Below, piece after piece: positions 44,923 through 53,820 of a stretch of DNA of 64,000 nucleotides. The stretch comes from Bradyrhizobium japonicum USDA 6. Lineage in GTDB: Bacteria > Pseudomonadota > Alphaproteobacteria > Rhizobiales > Xanthobacteraceae. The stretch spans positions 6,937,001 to 7,001,000 of the forward strand of contig NC_017249.1 of NCBI RefSeq assembly GCF_000284375.1. The letters run 5' to 3'. Position 1 is the first letter of the stretch. Each line of letters starts with the position of its first letter. The notes under the pieces were generated by a model. That model ran no database searches. It was given only the letters and a program-made list of their open reading frames with translations, and had not been told where the DNA came from. A program made the translations under genes and the position numbers.

Positions 44923-46062
44923 ATGCGCAGCAACCAGGTTGCCGTCGTCGGCGCGGCCGAGACCACCGAACTCGGTGTCATCCCCAATATGTCGCAGCTC
45001 CAGCTCCACGCGGATGCGGCGCTCAACGCCATCGCGGATGCCGGGCTGAAACTCTCCGACATCGACGGCTTTGCCACCGCGGTCGAAACGCCGCAGCAGG
45101 TCTGCCATTATCTCGGCATCAAGCCGACCTGGGTGGACGGCACCTCGGTCGGCGGCTGCTCGTTCATGCTGCACGTTCGCCATGCGGCGGCGGCGATCGA
45201 GGCAGGTCTCTGCAAGACCGTGCTGATCACGCATGCCGAAAGCGGCAAGTCGATGATTGGCAAGGCGCCGCGCTCGATCCCCGCCGACAGCCTGCAAGGG
45301 CAGTTCGAGGCGCCGTTCGGCGTCTACGGCCCGCCCAGCATGTTCTCGATCCCCGTGCTGCGCTTCATGAAGACCTACGGCATCACCCACGAGCAGCTCG
45401 CCTCGGTGGCGGTCGTGCAGCGCGAGTGGGCGGCGAAGAATCCGCGTGCGATGATGAAGGACCCGATCACGGTCGCCGACGTGCTCAACTCGCGCATGAT
45501 CGCCTACCCGTTCCGGCTGCTGCAGTGCTGCCTCGTCACCGACGGCGGCGGTGCACTGATCCTGACCTCGGCCGACCGCGCCAAGGATTTTCCGCGCAAG
45601 CCCGTCTACATCATGGGCACCGGCGAGAGCGTGGAAACGCCGATGGTCAGCCAGATGGAGACTTTCAACTCCTCGCGCGCGTTCAAGACCGCCGGTCCCC
45701 TCGCCTTCAAGGAAGCCGGGATCGCGCACCGGGATGTCGACCATCTCATGATCTACGATGCGTTTGCGCATCTGCCGCTGTTTGGCCTTGGCGATCTCGG
45801 CTTCATGCCGCATGAAGAAACCGGCCCATTCATCGCCGACGGCAACACCCGCCCCGGCGGCAAGCTCCCGCTCAACACCAATGGCGGCGGCCTGTCCTAC
45901 ATGCATTCGGGCATGTACGGCATGTACGCGCTCCAGGAGAGCGTGCGCCAGATGCGCGGGATCGCGCCGGCACAGCTGCCGAATGCGAAGATTTCGGTGT
46001 GCCACGGCGTCGGCGGCATGTTCGCGGCATCAGGCACGATCGTGTTTACGAACGAGAGGTAA
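44923..46062 (+). CDS. Thiolase-fold enzyme (lipid-transfer/acetyl-CoA acetyltransferase-like)
   Basis: The 379-residue product is a thiolase-superfamily protein with a Cys in VGGCSFMLHVRHA (nucleophile position) and the C-terminal VCHGVGGMFAASGTIVF. The active-site surroundings differ from biosynthetic and degradative thiolases, and fit the SCP2-thiolase/Ltp group. Paired with the DUF35 protein, it may carry out a thiolase or retro-aldol step on an acyl-CoA. It lies 5 bp before the SDR gene. Confidence 0.9.
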   Translation: MRSNQVAVVGAAETTELGVIPNMSQLQLHADAALNAIADAGLKLSDIDGFATAVETPQQVCHYLGIKPTWVDGTSVGGCSFMLHVRHAAAAIEAGLCKTVLITHAESGKSMIGKAPRSIPADSLQGQFEAPFGVYGPPSMFSIPVLRFMKTYGITHEQLASVAVVQREWAAKNPRAMMKDPITVADVLNSRMIAYPFRLLQCCLVTDGGGALILTSADRAKDFPRKPVYIMGTGESVETPMVSQMETFNSSRAFKTAGPLAFKEAGIAHRDVDHLMIYDAFAHLPLFGLGDLGFMPHEETGPFIADGNTRPGGKLPLNTNGGGLSYMHSGMYGMYALQESVRQMRGIAPAQLPNAKISVCHGVGGMFAASGTIVFTNER

Positions 46063-46067
46063 TCCAA

Positions 46068-46982
46068 ATGACAAAATCACTGCAGGACAAGGTCATCATC
46101 GTCACCGGCGCAGGCCGCGGCATCGGGCGGGAGATTGCGCTGCTCTGCGCGGCGGAGGGCGCCAAGGTCGTCGTCAACGATCCCGGTGTTGCCGCCGACG
46201 GCGCCGGTTCCAGCGCTTCGCCTGCCGAGGAGGTGGTCGACGAGATCAAGAAGCGCGGCGGCATCGCGGTGCCCAATTTCGAGTCGGTGGCGGAGGCTGT
46301 CCCCGCCAGCAAGATCGTGAAGACCGCGACCGACCATTTCGGCAAGCTCGACGGCGTCGTCAACAATGCCGGCATTTTGCGCGACATGATCTTCCACAAG
46401 ATGAGCGTGGAAGCGTTCGAGGCCGTCATCAAGGTTCACCTGATGGGCTCGTTCTACGTCAGCCACGCCGCGGCGCGGATCTTTCGCGAGCAGGAGAGTG
46501 GCTCCTTCGTGCACTTCACCTCGACCTCGGGCCTGATCGGCAATTTCGGCCAGGCCAACTACGCCGCGGCCAAGCTCGGCATCATCGGGCTGTCGAAGTC
46601 GATCGCGCTCGACATGGGCCGCTTCAACGTCCGCTCCAACTGCGTCTCGCCGTTTGCCTGGACCCGCATGATCGGCACCATCCCGACCGAGACCGAGGCC
46701 GAGAAGGCGCGCGTTGAGAAGATCAAGCAGATGGGACCGGAGAAGATCGCGCCGATCTGCGCCTACCTGCTCTCCGATGCCGCCAAGGACGTCTCCGGGC
46801 AGATCTTCGGCGCACGCATGAACGAGCTGTTCCTGTTCAGCCAGAACCGCCCGCTGCGCTCGGTTCATCGCAGCGAGGGCTGGACGCCGCAAACGATCGC
46901 GGAACACGGCATGCCGGCGCTGAAGGGCTCGTTCTACAAGCTCGACCGTTCCGCCGACATCTTCCCCTGGGATCCAGTGTAG
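46068..46982 (+). CDS. Short-chain dehydrogenase (multifunctional-enzyme type 2-like)
   Basis: The 304-residue product starts at the ATG at 46068. It is an SDR with nucleotide motif TGAGRGIGREI (residues 13-23), NNAG, and the active-site Y-x-x-x-K in ANYAAAKLG. The length and the C-terminal GWTPQTIAEHGMPALKGSFY resemble the dehydrogenase domain of peroxisomal multifunctional enzyme type 2, which oxidises 3-hydroxyacyl-CoA. With the DUF35 and thiolase genes it suggests a three-step beta-oxidation-like route on an unusual acyl-CoA. Confidence 0.9.
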   Translation: MTKSLQDKVIIVTGAGRGIGREIALLCAAEGAKVVVNDPGVAADGAGSSASPAEEVVDEIKKRGGIAVPNFESVAEAVPASKIVKTATDHFGKLDGVVNNAGILRDMIFHKMSVEAFEAVIKVHLMGSFYVSHAAARIFREQESGSFVHFTSTSGLIGNFGQANYAAAKLGIIGLSKSIALDMGRFNVRSNCVSPFAWTRMIGTIPTETEAEKARVEKIKQMGPEKIAPICAYLLSDAAKDVSGQIFGARMNELFLFSQNRPLRSVHRSEGWTPQTIAEHGMPALKGSFYKLDRSADIFPWDPV

Positions 46983-47007
46983 TCGTTTTCCCAGCTATTG
47001 CTGCGTT

Positions 47008-47061
47008 GCGATCTCCGGTTGTCCGGTCGGAGATCGCCCGCATTACGCCCGATTGCGGGCG
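47008..47061 (+). terminator. Double hairpin after the SDR gene
   Basis: A perfect 10-bp stem (GCGATCTCCG / CGGAGATCGC, 10-nt loop) at 47008-47037 is followed by CGCCCG-ATTG-CGGGCG at 47046-47061. Together they sit 26 bp after the SDR stop and 36 bp before the next gene. They likely end the DUF35-thiolase-SDR transcript, although no T run follows. Confidence 0.6.
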
Positions 47062-47096
47062 AATGGTTTCCTTCCAACAAAAAATGGGAGGCGACT

Positions 47097-48263
47097 ATGA
47101 CAAAATCACTGACCATTTCTACCGTTACTGACGAGCCTAGCCTCGGGCGCCGCACCCTCCTGAAGGGCGCGGCGGCTGCTGTAGCCGCGACGGGCGTCAC
47201 CATGAACGCAGCCCTGGCGGCCTCCGTTACGCCGTTCGGCCAGACCGCTACTCCGACGAGGTCGACGGCGCCGTTGCCCTTGGGACCTCTTCCCGGCAGC
47301 CGCTACCCGGACTCCCGTCTAGAATCCGCCAAGAAGGGGCCGCCAACGTTCGGGCCCGCGGACTTCCCGGCCTTCGCCGGCACCATGGCGGTTGAGCGTG
47401 TTGCAACCGGCTTCCGCTGGGCCGAGGGTCCGGTGTATTTCGCGGCCGGACGATACCTGCTGTTCAGCGACATTCCCAACAACCGCATCATGCGCTTCTC
47501 GGAGGATGACGGTCACGTCAGCGTCTACCGTCAGCCCTCGATGAACTCTAACGGCAACACCATCGATCGCGAAGGACGCCTGATCACATGCGAGCATAGC
47601 GGTCGGCGCGTGACACGGACCGAACTCGACGGCTCGATCACCATCATTGCCGACAAATTCAATGGCAAACGACTGAACTCGCCGAACGATGCGGTCGTCA
47701 CCGCCGATGGCGCGATCTGGTTCACCGATCCGGCCTACGGCATCGGTGGCTTCTATGAGGGCATCAAGGCCGACCCCGAGCAGGAGAAGAAGAACGTCTA
47801 CCGCGTCGACCCGAAAACCGGCGACGTCAAGGTCGTCATCGACGATTTTGTGGAGCCCAACGGGATCACCATCTCGCCCGACGAGAAGAAGCTCTATATC
47901 TGCGAGACCGGATTCACGGACGGACCGGACAACCCATCGCATATCCGCGTGTTCGACCTCGACGTGGCGGCGGGGAAGGTGTCGAACAGCAAGGTCTTCG
48001 CCGAGATGCCAAAGCCAAGCATCACCGACGGCGTCCGCTGTGACACCGAAGGACGGGTCTGGTGTTCGGTGGGCTGGGGCGATCCGAACGAAGACGGCGT
48101 GCGCTGTTATACGCCATCGGGCGGTCTGCTCGGCAAGATTCATATTCCGGAAACAGTGGCGAATTTGAGCTTCGGCGGTCAGCAGCGGAACAGGCTGTAT
48201 ATTTGCGGCTCTACATCGCTCTATGCCGTCTACACCGGTGTGCAGGGCGCACTAAAGCCGTGA
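47097..48263 (+). CDS. SMP-30/gluconolactonase-family lactonase, Tat-exported
   Basis: The 388-residue product starts at the ATG at 47097 behind GGGAGG. A Tat leader (EPSLGRRTLLKGAAAAVAAT, cleavage after NAALA) sends it to the periplasm. The mature part is a six-bladed propeller of the SMP-30 family. Metal ligands are predicted at E110 (RWAEGPVYF), N197 (LNSPNDAV), N255 (VEPNGITIS) and D311 (SITDGVR), spaced as in human regucalcin. It should hydrolyse a sugar or related lactone outside the cytoplasm. It converges with ppc. Confidence 0.9.
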   Translation: MTKSLTISTVTDEPSLGRRTLLKGAAAAVAATGVTMNAALAASVTPFGQTATPTRSTAPLPLGPLPGSRYPDSRLESAKKGPPTFGPADFPAFAGTMAVERVATGFRWAEGPVYFAAGRYLLFSDIPNNRIMRFSEDDGHVSVYRQPSMNSNGNTIDREGRLITCEHSGRRVTRTELDGSITIIADKFNGKRLNSPNDAVVTADGAIWFTDPAYGIGGFYEGIKADPEQEKKNVYRVDPKTGDVKVVIDDFVEPNGITISPDEKKLYICETGFTDGPDNPSHIRVFDLDVAAGKVSNSKVFAEMPKPSITDGVRCDTEGRVWCSVGWGDPNEDGVRCYTPSGGLLGKIHIPETVANLSFGGQQRNRLYICGSTSLYAVYTGVQGALKP

Positions 48264-48285
48264 ACATCAACGAATAGCGAATGGT

Positions 48286-48330
48286 GAGTAGCGAATAGTC
48301 GGCAGCGGCGCGCCCTTCTGTTCGCTACTC
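48286..48330. terminator. Inverted repeat between convergent genes
   Basis: Perfect 10-bp arms GAGTAGCGAA (48286-48295) and TTCGCTACTC (48321-48330) surround a 25-nt loop, in the space between the SMP-30 and ppc stop codons. A further CGAATAGCGAAT copy lies 5' to it. It could act as a bidirectional terminator and also looks like a repeat of the GCGAATAG type. Confidence 0.6.
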
Positions 48331-48336
48331 GCGCCC

Positions 48337-51135
48337 TCAACCCGTATTCCTCAACCCCGCCGAGATGCCGTTGATGGTCAGCTGAATCCCGCGCAGCACC
48401 TGCTCGTCCGGGTTCTGCGCGCGGTGCTCCTTCAAAAGCTCGACCTGCACGTGGTTGAGCGGATCGAGATAGGGGAAGCGGTGGCGCACCGAGCGCTCCA
48501 GCAGCGGGTTACCCTGGAGCAACCGGTCCTGGCCCATGATGTCGAGCAGCGTCTCGATGCAGGAATGCCATTCGCGACGGATGCGGCTGAAGATCTTTTC
48601 GCGCAAGGCCTCGTCCGGCACGAGCTCGGCATAGCGCGAGGCGATCGCGATCGAGCTTTTCGCCAGCACCATGTCCATGTTCGACAGCAGCATGCGGAAG
48701 AACGGCCATTCCCTGTAGAGCTCCTTCAGGAACGGCATGCCCTTGTCGGGATGCTCCGCGATCCACTGCTCGACCGCGCTGCCAAAGCCGTACCAGCCCG
48801 GCAGCATCAGGCGGCACTGCGCCCAGGAGAACACCCAGGGAATGGCGCGCAGATCCTCGATCGCGCGGGTCTTCTTGCGCGAGGCCGGACGGCTGCCGAT
48901 GTTCAGCGTCGCGATCTCGTTGATGACGGTGGAGGCCCAGAAATAATCGACGAAACCATCGGTCTCGTAGACGAGGCCGCGATAGGCCTTGAAAGCCAGA
49001 TTTGAAAGCTCGTCCATCGCGGTGAGATATTCGCGGCGCGGCGCGCTCTGGCGCGGATGCAGCAGGCTCGCCTCCAGCGTCGCGGCGGCGAGGATCTCCA
49101 GATTGTTGCGCCCGACTTCGGCGTTGGAATATTTCGACGAGATGATCTCGCCCTGCTCGGTGATGCGGATCTGCCCGTTCACCGCGCCGCCGGGCTGCGC
49201 GATGATGGCATCATAGCTCGGGCCGCCGCCGCGGCCGACCGAGCCGCCGCGGCCGTGGAACAGGCGCAGCCGCACGCCGTGGCGCTCGAACACGTCGACG
49301 AGGCCGATCTCGGCCTTGTAGAGCTCCCAGCCCGAGGTGACGAAGCCGCCATCCTTGTTGCTGTCGGAATAGCCGAGCATGACCTCCTGTACGCTGCCGC
49401 GGCTGTCGACGAGGCGGCGGTAATCGTGCAGCGACAGCATGCGATCCATGATGGCGCTGGATGCCTGCAAATCCTCGATGGTCTCGAACAGGGGCACGAT
49501 GTTGATGGCGCTGCGCCCGGAGGGATGGACGAGACCGACCTCCTTGAGCAGCACGGCCACTTCGAGCATGTCGGACATGCCCTTGCACATCGAGATGATG
49601 CATTGGGGAATCGCGTCCGAGCCGAACTTCGCATGCGCCTCCGCGGCGGAATGGAAGACGTTGAGCTCGCCCATGGTCTCGTCGCTGTATTTGACGAATG
49701 GCGAGACCAGCGAGCGCGTGCTGCGCAGCTCGTTGGTGAGCAGCGAGATGCGCGCGTCCTCGCCGAGCGCGAGATAGGACATGCCGGGGTTCGCAGCATC
49801 CATCAGCTCGGCGATGGTACGCTCGTGCACGGCAGAGTTCTGGCGGATGTCGAGCCGCGCCAGGTGGAAGCCGAAGCAGTCCACCGCGCGCCGCAGCAGC
49901 CGCAGCCGGCCGCGGGCGATGACGCGGGCATTGTTGGAGATCAGCGAACGGTGCAGCACGTCAAGATCGGCCTGCAGCTCCCTGACGGTCTCGTAAGGCC
50001 TGCCCTTGCCGACCGGCCGGCGCGTGATCTCGACCTCGAGCTTTTCGGCCGTCGCGGTCAGCCGCGCATAGATGCCGGAGACCGCGAGACGATAAGGCTC
50101 GCCGCTCCGGTGCGGCGAGGTGTCGGGCGAGCGTTCCGCCAGCGTCCGCAGCTCCTCGGAGACGTCGGCGAGGTGCGCCGCGATCGACAGCTCCGAGCCG
50201 AGCACGTGCAGCTCGTTGAGATAGAATTGCATCACCCGGCTCGACTGCAGCCGCAGCGTCCCGCGCATCACGTCGGCGGTGACGAAGGGATTGCCGTCGC
50301 GGTCGCCGCCGATCCAGCTGCCCATGCGCAGGAACGAGGCGAGCTCGCTTGCAGCCGCCTCGCCAGCCTCCTCCAGCCGGTCTTCGAGCATGTTGACCAG
50401 CCGCGGCACCTCGCGCAGGAAGGTGTAATCGTAGAACGACAGGCCGTTCGCGACCTCGTCGAGCACCGTGAGCTTGGTCCGGCGCAAGAGATTGGTCTGC
50501 CACAGCGTCAGCACCTCGCGGCGGAGCTGTTCGTCGCTAGCGGCGGCCTCGTCCGCGGTCAGCGCGACGCGCTCGCGGCGGTCCAGCAGGCTAGCGACCT
50601 CCATTTCGCGATCCATGGTGCTCTTGCGGCGAACCTCGGTCGGGTGCGCGGTCAGGACCGGGCTGACGAGCGCGGTCTTGAAGAAATTGCGCAGCACATC
50701 GGGGCGGATCCCGGCATCCCTGGCGTGGGCCAGCGTCTCCGCCAGCACGCCGGAACCGGTGCTCTGGGCGGCACTGCGGGCGCGCATCTGGCGAATGTTG
50801 TTCTGGTCCTCGGCGATGTTGGCGAGGTGGGAGAAATAGCTGAAGGCGCGGACGATCCGCACCGTCTCCGAGGTCGACATGCTGTCGAGGATCTGCTCGA
50901 GCTCGCGGCGGGCGAGCCGGTCCTCGTCGCGATGGAACCGGATCGAGGTCTGGCGGATGCGCTCGACCAGGTCGAACAATTCCGCGCCTTCCTGGTCGCG
51001 CACCGTGTCGCCCAGGATGCGTCCCAGCAGGCGGATGTCGTCGCGCAGCCGCGCATCTGCCTCCAGCGCCTGGGCGTCCTCGGCGCGGTTGGCGCGGTTG
51101 TCAATGGCGTCGGGTGGCACGGTCTGGAGGGACAT
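48337..51135 (-). CDS. ppc: Phosphoenolpyruvate carboxylase
   Basis: The 932-residue product starts at the ATG at 51135 behind AAGGAAG. All PEPC signatures are present: [13 protein letters not shown] near residue 160 (catalytic His), [13 protein letters not shown] near 580 and [14 protein letters not shown] near 620. The C-terminus ends with the typical ISAGLRNTG. It makes oxaloacetate from PEP and bicarbonate for the TCA cycle. The enzyme is near full family length. It is monocistronic here, converging with the SMP-30 gene. Confidence 0.97.
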   Translation of the reverse strand: MSLQTVPPDAIDNRANRAEDAQALEADARLRDDIRLLGRILGDTVRDQEGAELFDLVERIRQTSIRFHRDEDRLARRELEQILDSMSTSETVRIVRAFSYFSHLANIAEDQNNIRQMRARSAAQSTGSGVLAETLAHARDAGIRPDVLRNFFKTALVSPVLTAHPTEVRRKSTMDREMEVASLLDRRERVALTADEAAASDEQLRREVLTLWQTNLLRRTKLTVLDEVANGLSFYDYTFLREVPRLVNMLEDRLEEAGEAAASELASFLRMGSWIGGDRDGNPFVTADVMRGTLRLQSSRVMQFYLNELHVLGSELSIAAHLADVSEELRTLAERSPDTSPHRSGEPYRLAVSGIYARLTATAEKLEVEITRRPVGKGRPYETVRELQADLDVLHRSLISNNARVIARGRLRLLRRAVDCFGFHLARLDIRQNSAVHERTIAELMDAANPGMSYLALGEDARISLLTNELRSTRSLVSPFVKYSDETMGELNVFHSAAEAHAKFGSDAIPQCIISMCKGMSDMLEVAVLLKEVGLVHPSGRSAINIVPLFETIEDLQASSAIMDRMLSLHDYRRLVDSRGSVQEVMLGYSDSNKDGGFVTSGWELYKAEIGLVDVFERHGVRLRLFHGRGGSVGRGGGPSYDAIIAQPGGAVNGQIRITEQGEIISSKYSNAEVGRNNLEILAAATLEASLLHPRQSAPRREYLTAMDELSNLAFKAYRGLVYETDGFVDYFWASTVINEIATLNIGSRPASRKKTRAIEDLRAIPWVFSWAQCRLMLPGWYGFGSAVEQWIAEHPDKGMPFLKELYREWPFFRMLLSNMDMVLAKSSIAIASRYAELVPDEALREKIFSRIRREWHSCIETLLDIMGQDRLLQGNPLLERSVRHRFPYLDPLNHVQVELLKEHRAQNPDEQVLRGIQLTINGISAGLRNTG

Positions 51136-51255
51136 GGCTCGCTTCCTTGTTCGAGCTCGCTTCGCTGCCCGGCTCCGCCGAGTGTGCAAGTTTTTGCCGC
51201 AGCGCAAGATGAAGTTGGGGGCGGCGCACACTGAAAGGGACGATCGCTCCTTGCG

Positions 51256-51660
51256 CTAGGCCGGCACGATCACCTTGCCGATCGGCCAGAGCGCGATGCC
51301 GGCGAGTTTCAGGTGGGCCCAGGCGAAGGGGATGCCGATGATGGTGATGGCGAGAACCAGCGCGGTCAAGGCGTGGCCGAGCGCCAGCCACCAGCCGGCG
51401 AGCACGAACCAGATGATATTGCCGATCACCCCGAGCGGGCCGGTGCCGATGTCGCTCGTGCCGGTGACCTCGTAACGGTTGACCGCTCTCGAGCCGAACG
51501 GCAGCAGCGTGTAGACGGCGATGTTGAACGCCGCCCGCGCCCAGGGCAGGCCGATGATGGTGATGGCCATGATGACGGCGGCAACGAGCCAGCCGAACGC
51601 CATCCAGGCACCACCGATGAGAATCCAGAGCAGGTTGAGCAGGATGGAGACGGGAGCCAT
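51256..51660 (-). CDS. YccF-domain inner-membrane protein
   Basis: The 134-residue product has two YccF repeats, each with a hydrophobic helix and the IIGLPWARAAFNIA or IIGIPFAWAHLKLA motif, plus LLPFGSRAV and ALWPIGKVIVPA. The start at 51660 gives the usual MAPVSILLNLLWILIGG. Function in bacteria is unknown; E. coli YccF is an inner-membrane protein. It lies between ppc and the rhomboid gene, all on minus. Confidence 0.9.
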   Translation of the reverse strand: MAPVSILLNLLWILIGGAWMAFGWLVAAVIMAITIIGLPWARAAFNIAVYTLLPFGSRAVNRYEVTGTSDIGTGPLGVIGNIIWFVLAGWWLALGHALTALVLAITIIGIPFAWAHLKLAGIALWPIGKVIVPA

Positions 51661-51726
51661 GGATTTGGGAGCCTTGGGATGATCCGCGAGACGATGACCT
51701 TGCATATATGGGTGCGATCCCTGGGA

Positions 51727-52818
51727 TCAAAGACCCTGGCGACGGCTGCGTTCGGCGCGCAGCGAGGCACCGACGAATCCAACATCCCCGATCCCTCGCG
51801 AAATCTCCTTCGCGCAGAGACAAAGCGTCACCGCGCCGACGCCAATCGCGGTGAGGCCCGAGATGAGAACGGGATTCGGGCAGAATATGACCAGGAAAAT
51901 GTCGAGCGGAATGTATCCAATTGGCAAGTGCGGCCAGCAAGAAAATGCCAGAACCCAACCGCACAGCATTACGGCGGCAGCGTTCGCTGCGGCCAGGGCC
52001 GTGACGACGATCGCGAGACCCTTCTTCATGGAGAGCGCGAGATCAACCAGCTTCACGACGGCACAGCATGCGACCGCGATGATGATCATCAGACCCCAGC
52101 CGGAAGCCCCCGCGGCGATGGCCTGGGCCTGAATGCTCCAGGCCCAGGGCGCAATGACACAGGCAAGCAGGGTGAGATTGACCTTCACGACTTCGGGAAA
52201 CTTGCAACGAAGCGCCCAGGCATTCGCCTTCTCGACAAGATCCAGCAATGCGCAAGCGATCAATCCGGCGGCAAAGCCCCCGAGGTGAACGCCCCAATCG
52301 ATGCGCGAATTGCCGAACGCAAACGCGATATTCAGCCCGATGTTGATGGCGAAGAAATCGAACCTGAGGTCGAGCTTGCCGAGAATCCAAAGGCAAAGCA
52401 GTGCGCCCAAAATGCCCGACGTGGCGCCGGACGCGCCCACTGTCAAATAGGGGGTGGAATGGATGCCATTGCCGATGACGGCACCGAACACCATCGCGCA
52501 GAGATAGATGATGAGGAAATAAGCCGGACCGACCCGCTTCTCGAGATGTCCACCCCAAAGCACCAGACACAGCATGTTCACCGTGAGATGGACGAAATTG
52601 ACGTGCAGAAAGCCATAGGCAACCAGGCGCCAGTACTCATGCCGCGCGATTGCGGCCGAATACATGCCGCCGGACCGATACAGCAACTCCGCCGGTGCCG
52701 ACGGGCCGCCCGCCTGGATGAAGCAAAATCCCGATGCGAGGACCGTCACCGTCATCAGCGCGTAGACGGCCGCATGAGGGACCTCGAAGAAGCCGGGACT
52801 GGCACGGTATGAGGGCAT
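51727..52818 (-). CDS. Rhomboid-family intramembrane serine protease
   Basis: The 363-residue product has about ten hydrophobic segments. The rhomboid core carries H77-x-x-x-N81 (HLTVNM), the nucleophile S130 in GASGATSG and its partner H178 in HLGGFAAG. It should cleave single-pass membrane proteins within the bilayer. The C-terminal half has further helices beyond the core, longer than usual. Its substrates are unknown. Confidence 0.92.
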   Translation of the reverse strand: MPSYRASPGFFEVPHAAVYALMTVTVLASGFCFIQAGGPSAPAELLYRSGGMYSAAIARHEYWRLVAYGFLHVNFVHLTVNMLCLVLWGGHLEKRVGPAYFLIIYLCAMVFGAVIGNGIHSTPYLTVGASGATSGILGALLCLWILGKLDLRFDFFAINIGLNIAFAFGNSRIDWGVHLGGFAAGLIACALLDLVEKANAWALRCKFPEVVKVNLTLLACVIAPWAWSIQAQAIAAGASGWGLMIIIAVACCAVVKLVDLALSMKKGLAIVVTALAAANAAAVMLCGWVLAFSCWPHLPIGYIPLDIFLVIFCPNPVLISGLTAIGVGAVTLCLCAKEISRGIGDVGFVGASLRAERSRRQGL

Positions 52819-52904
52819 GGGTCATCGCAAGCAGCTGGGCGGGAACCGCAACCTAGCCGAGCCGATCGATGATTGCTACTCCAGCGCGTGCCGGCCGGCC
52901 GCGC

Positions 52905-53699
52905 CTACCGCCCCTCGAACTTGGCCTCACGCTTCTCCATGAACGCCTTCATGCCCTCGGCCATGTCCTGTGTCTTGAACAGCGGCAGAAGCTGGAGGTA
53001 GACGTGGTGAACGTGATCGGAGAAGTTCTCGTTGAGGCCCATCCGCATCATGCGCTTGGAGGCCTGCACCGCGAGCGGCGCGTTGGCGGCGATTTCGCGG
53101 GCGATGGCGCGGGCGCGGTTCATCAAATCGGCATCCGGTACGACCTCGTTGGCGAGGCCCCATTCGAGACACTCGCGGGCGCTGAGCGTCCGGCCGGTGA
53201 AGATCAGCTCGGAGGCCTTGGCCCAGCCGAGCATCCGAGGCAGCAGCCAGGTGCCGCCGGATTCCGGCACGACGCCGCGCTTGACGAAGGCCGCCGCAAG
53301 CTTCGAGGACTCCGCCATGATGCGGATATCGCAGCCGAGCGCGGTGTCCATGCCGTAACCGGCTGCGCCACCATTGACGGCGCAGATGGTCGGCTTGTCC
53401 ATCGCCTGAAGCACGGTGGGCGGCGTGTTGCGCAGATTGATCGTGGTCGGCGAAGACGCGGCACTGAGGCCGTTGCCGTCGCGCTCCTTGCGCAAATCGA
53501 GGCCAGCGCAGAATGCCCGCCCCTTGCCGGTGAGGATCACGACCCGGACGTTGCGGTCCTCATTGGCCTCGGTCAGCAGCCGCGCCAGATCGTTCAGCAT
53601 CGGGCCGGAGATCGTGTTCATGCGCTCCGGCGCATTCAGCGTGATCACCGCGATGTGGTCGGCGACTTCGTAGAGGACTTCGTTTGCGGCGTCGGTCAT
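52905..53699 (-). CDS. Crotonase-fold protein, PaaG/isomerase-like
   Basis: The 264-residue product has the crotonase fold with NGGAAGYGMDTALGCDIR and VVPESGGTWLLPRML. In hydratases the first catalytic residue is Glu (GGGCE); here it is Asp (GYGMD), and the second Glu position is a Phe. A carboxylate in the VPESGGTW segment suits PaaG- or isomerase-type members instead. It acts on an enoyl-CoA of unknown structure. It is close to the acyl-CoA ligase gene on the same strand. Confidence 0.9.
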   Translation of the reverse strand: MTDAANEVLYEVADHIAVITLNAPERMNTISGPMLNDLARLLTEANEDRNVRVVILTGKGRAFCAGLDLRKERDGNGLSAASSPTTINLRNTPPTVLQAMDKPTICAVNGGAAGYGMDTALGCDIRIMAESSKLAAAFVKRGVVPESGGTWLLPRMLGWAKASELIFTGRTLSARECLEWGLANEVVPDADLMNRARAIAREIAANAPLAVQASKRMMRMGLNENFSDHVHHVYLQLLPLFKTQDMAEGMKAFMEKREAKFEGR

Positions 53700-53725
53700 G
53701 ACAAATGTTTCCCCGTCCCGTATCT

Positions 53726-53815
53726 CGTAGGGTGGGCAAAGGCGCGAAGCGCCGTGCCCACCATCGATTCCTTGCGACCGTAATGGTGGGCACGCTTCGC
53801 TTTGCCCACCCTACG
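53726..53815. repeat. CGTAGGGTGGGC palindromic repeat, copy 1
   Basis: The outer arms CGTAGGGTGGGCAAAG and CTTTGCCCACCCTACG pair perfectly; the inner arms are GCGAAGCGCCGTGCCCACCAT and ATGGTGGGCACGCTTCGC. A second copy is at 59171-59263. It lies between two same-strand genes and would form a very long hairpin. Confidence 0.9.
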
Positions 53816-53820
53816 CAGTG

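Noticed and set aside
49057..51234. 725-residue plus-strand open frame
   Set aside because: It is antisense to PEP carboxylase.
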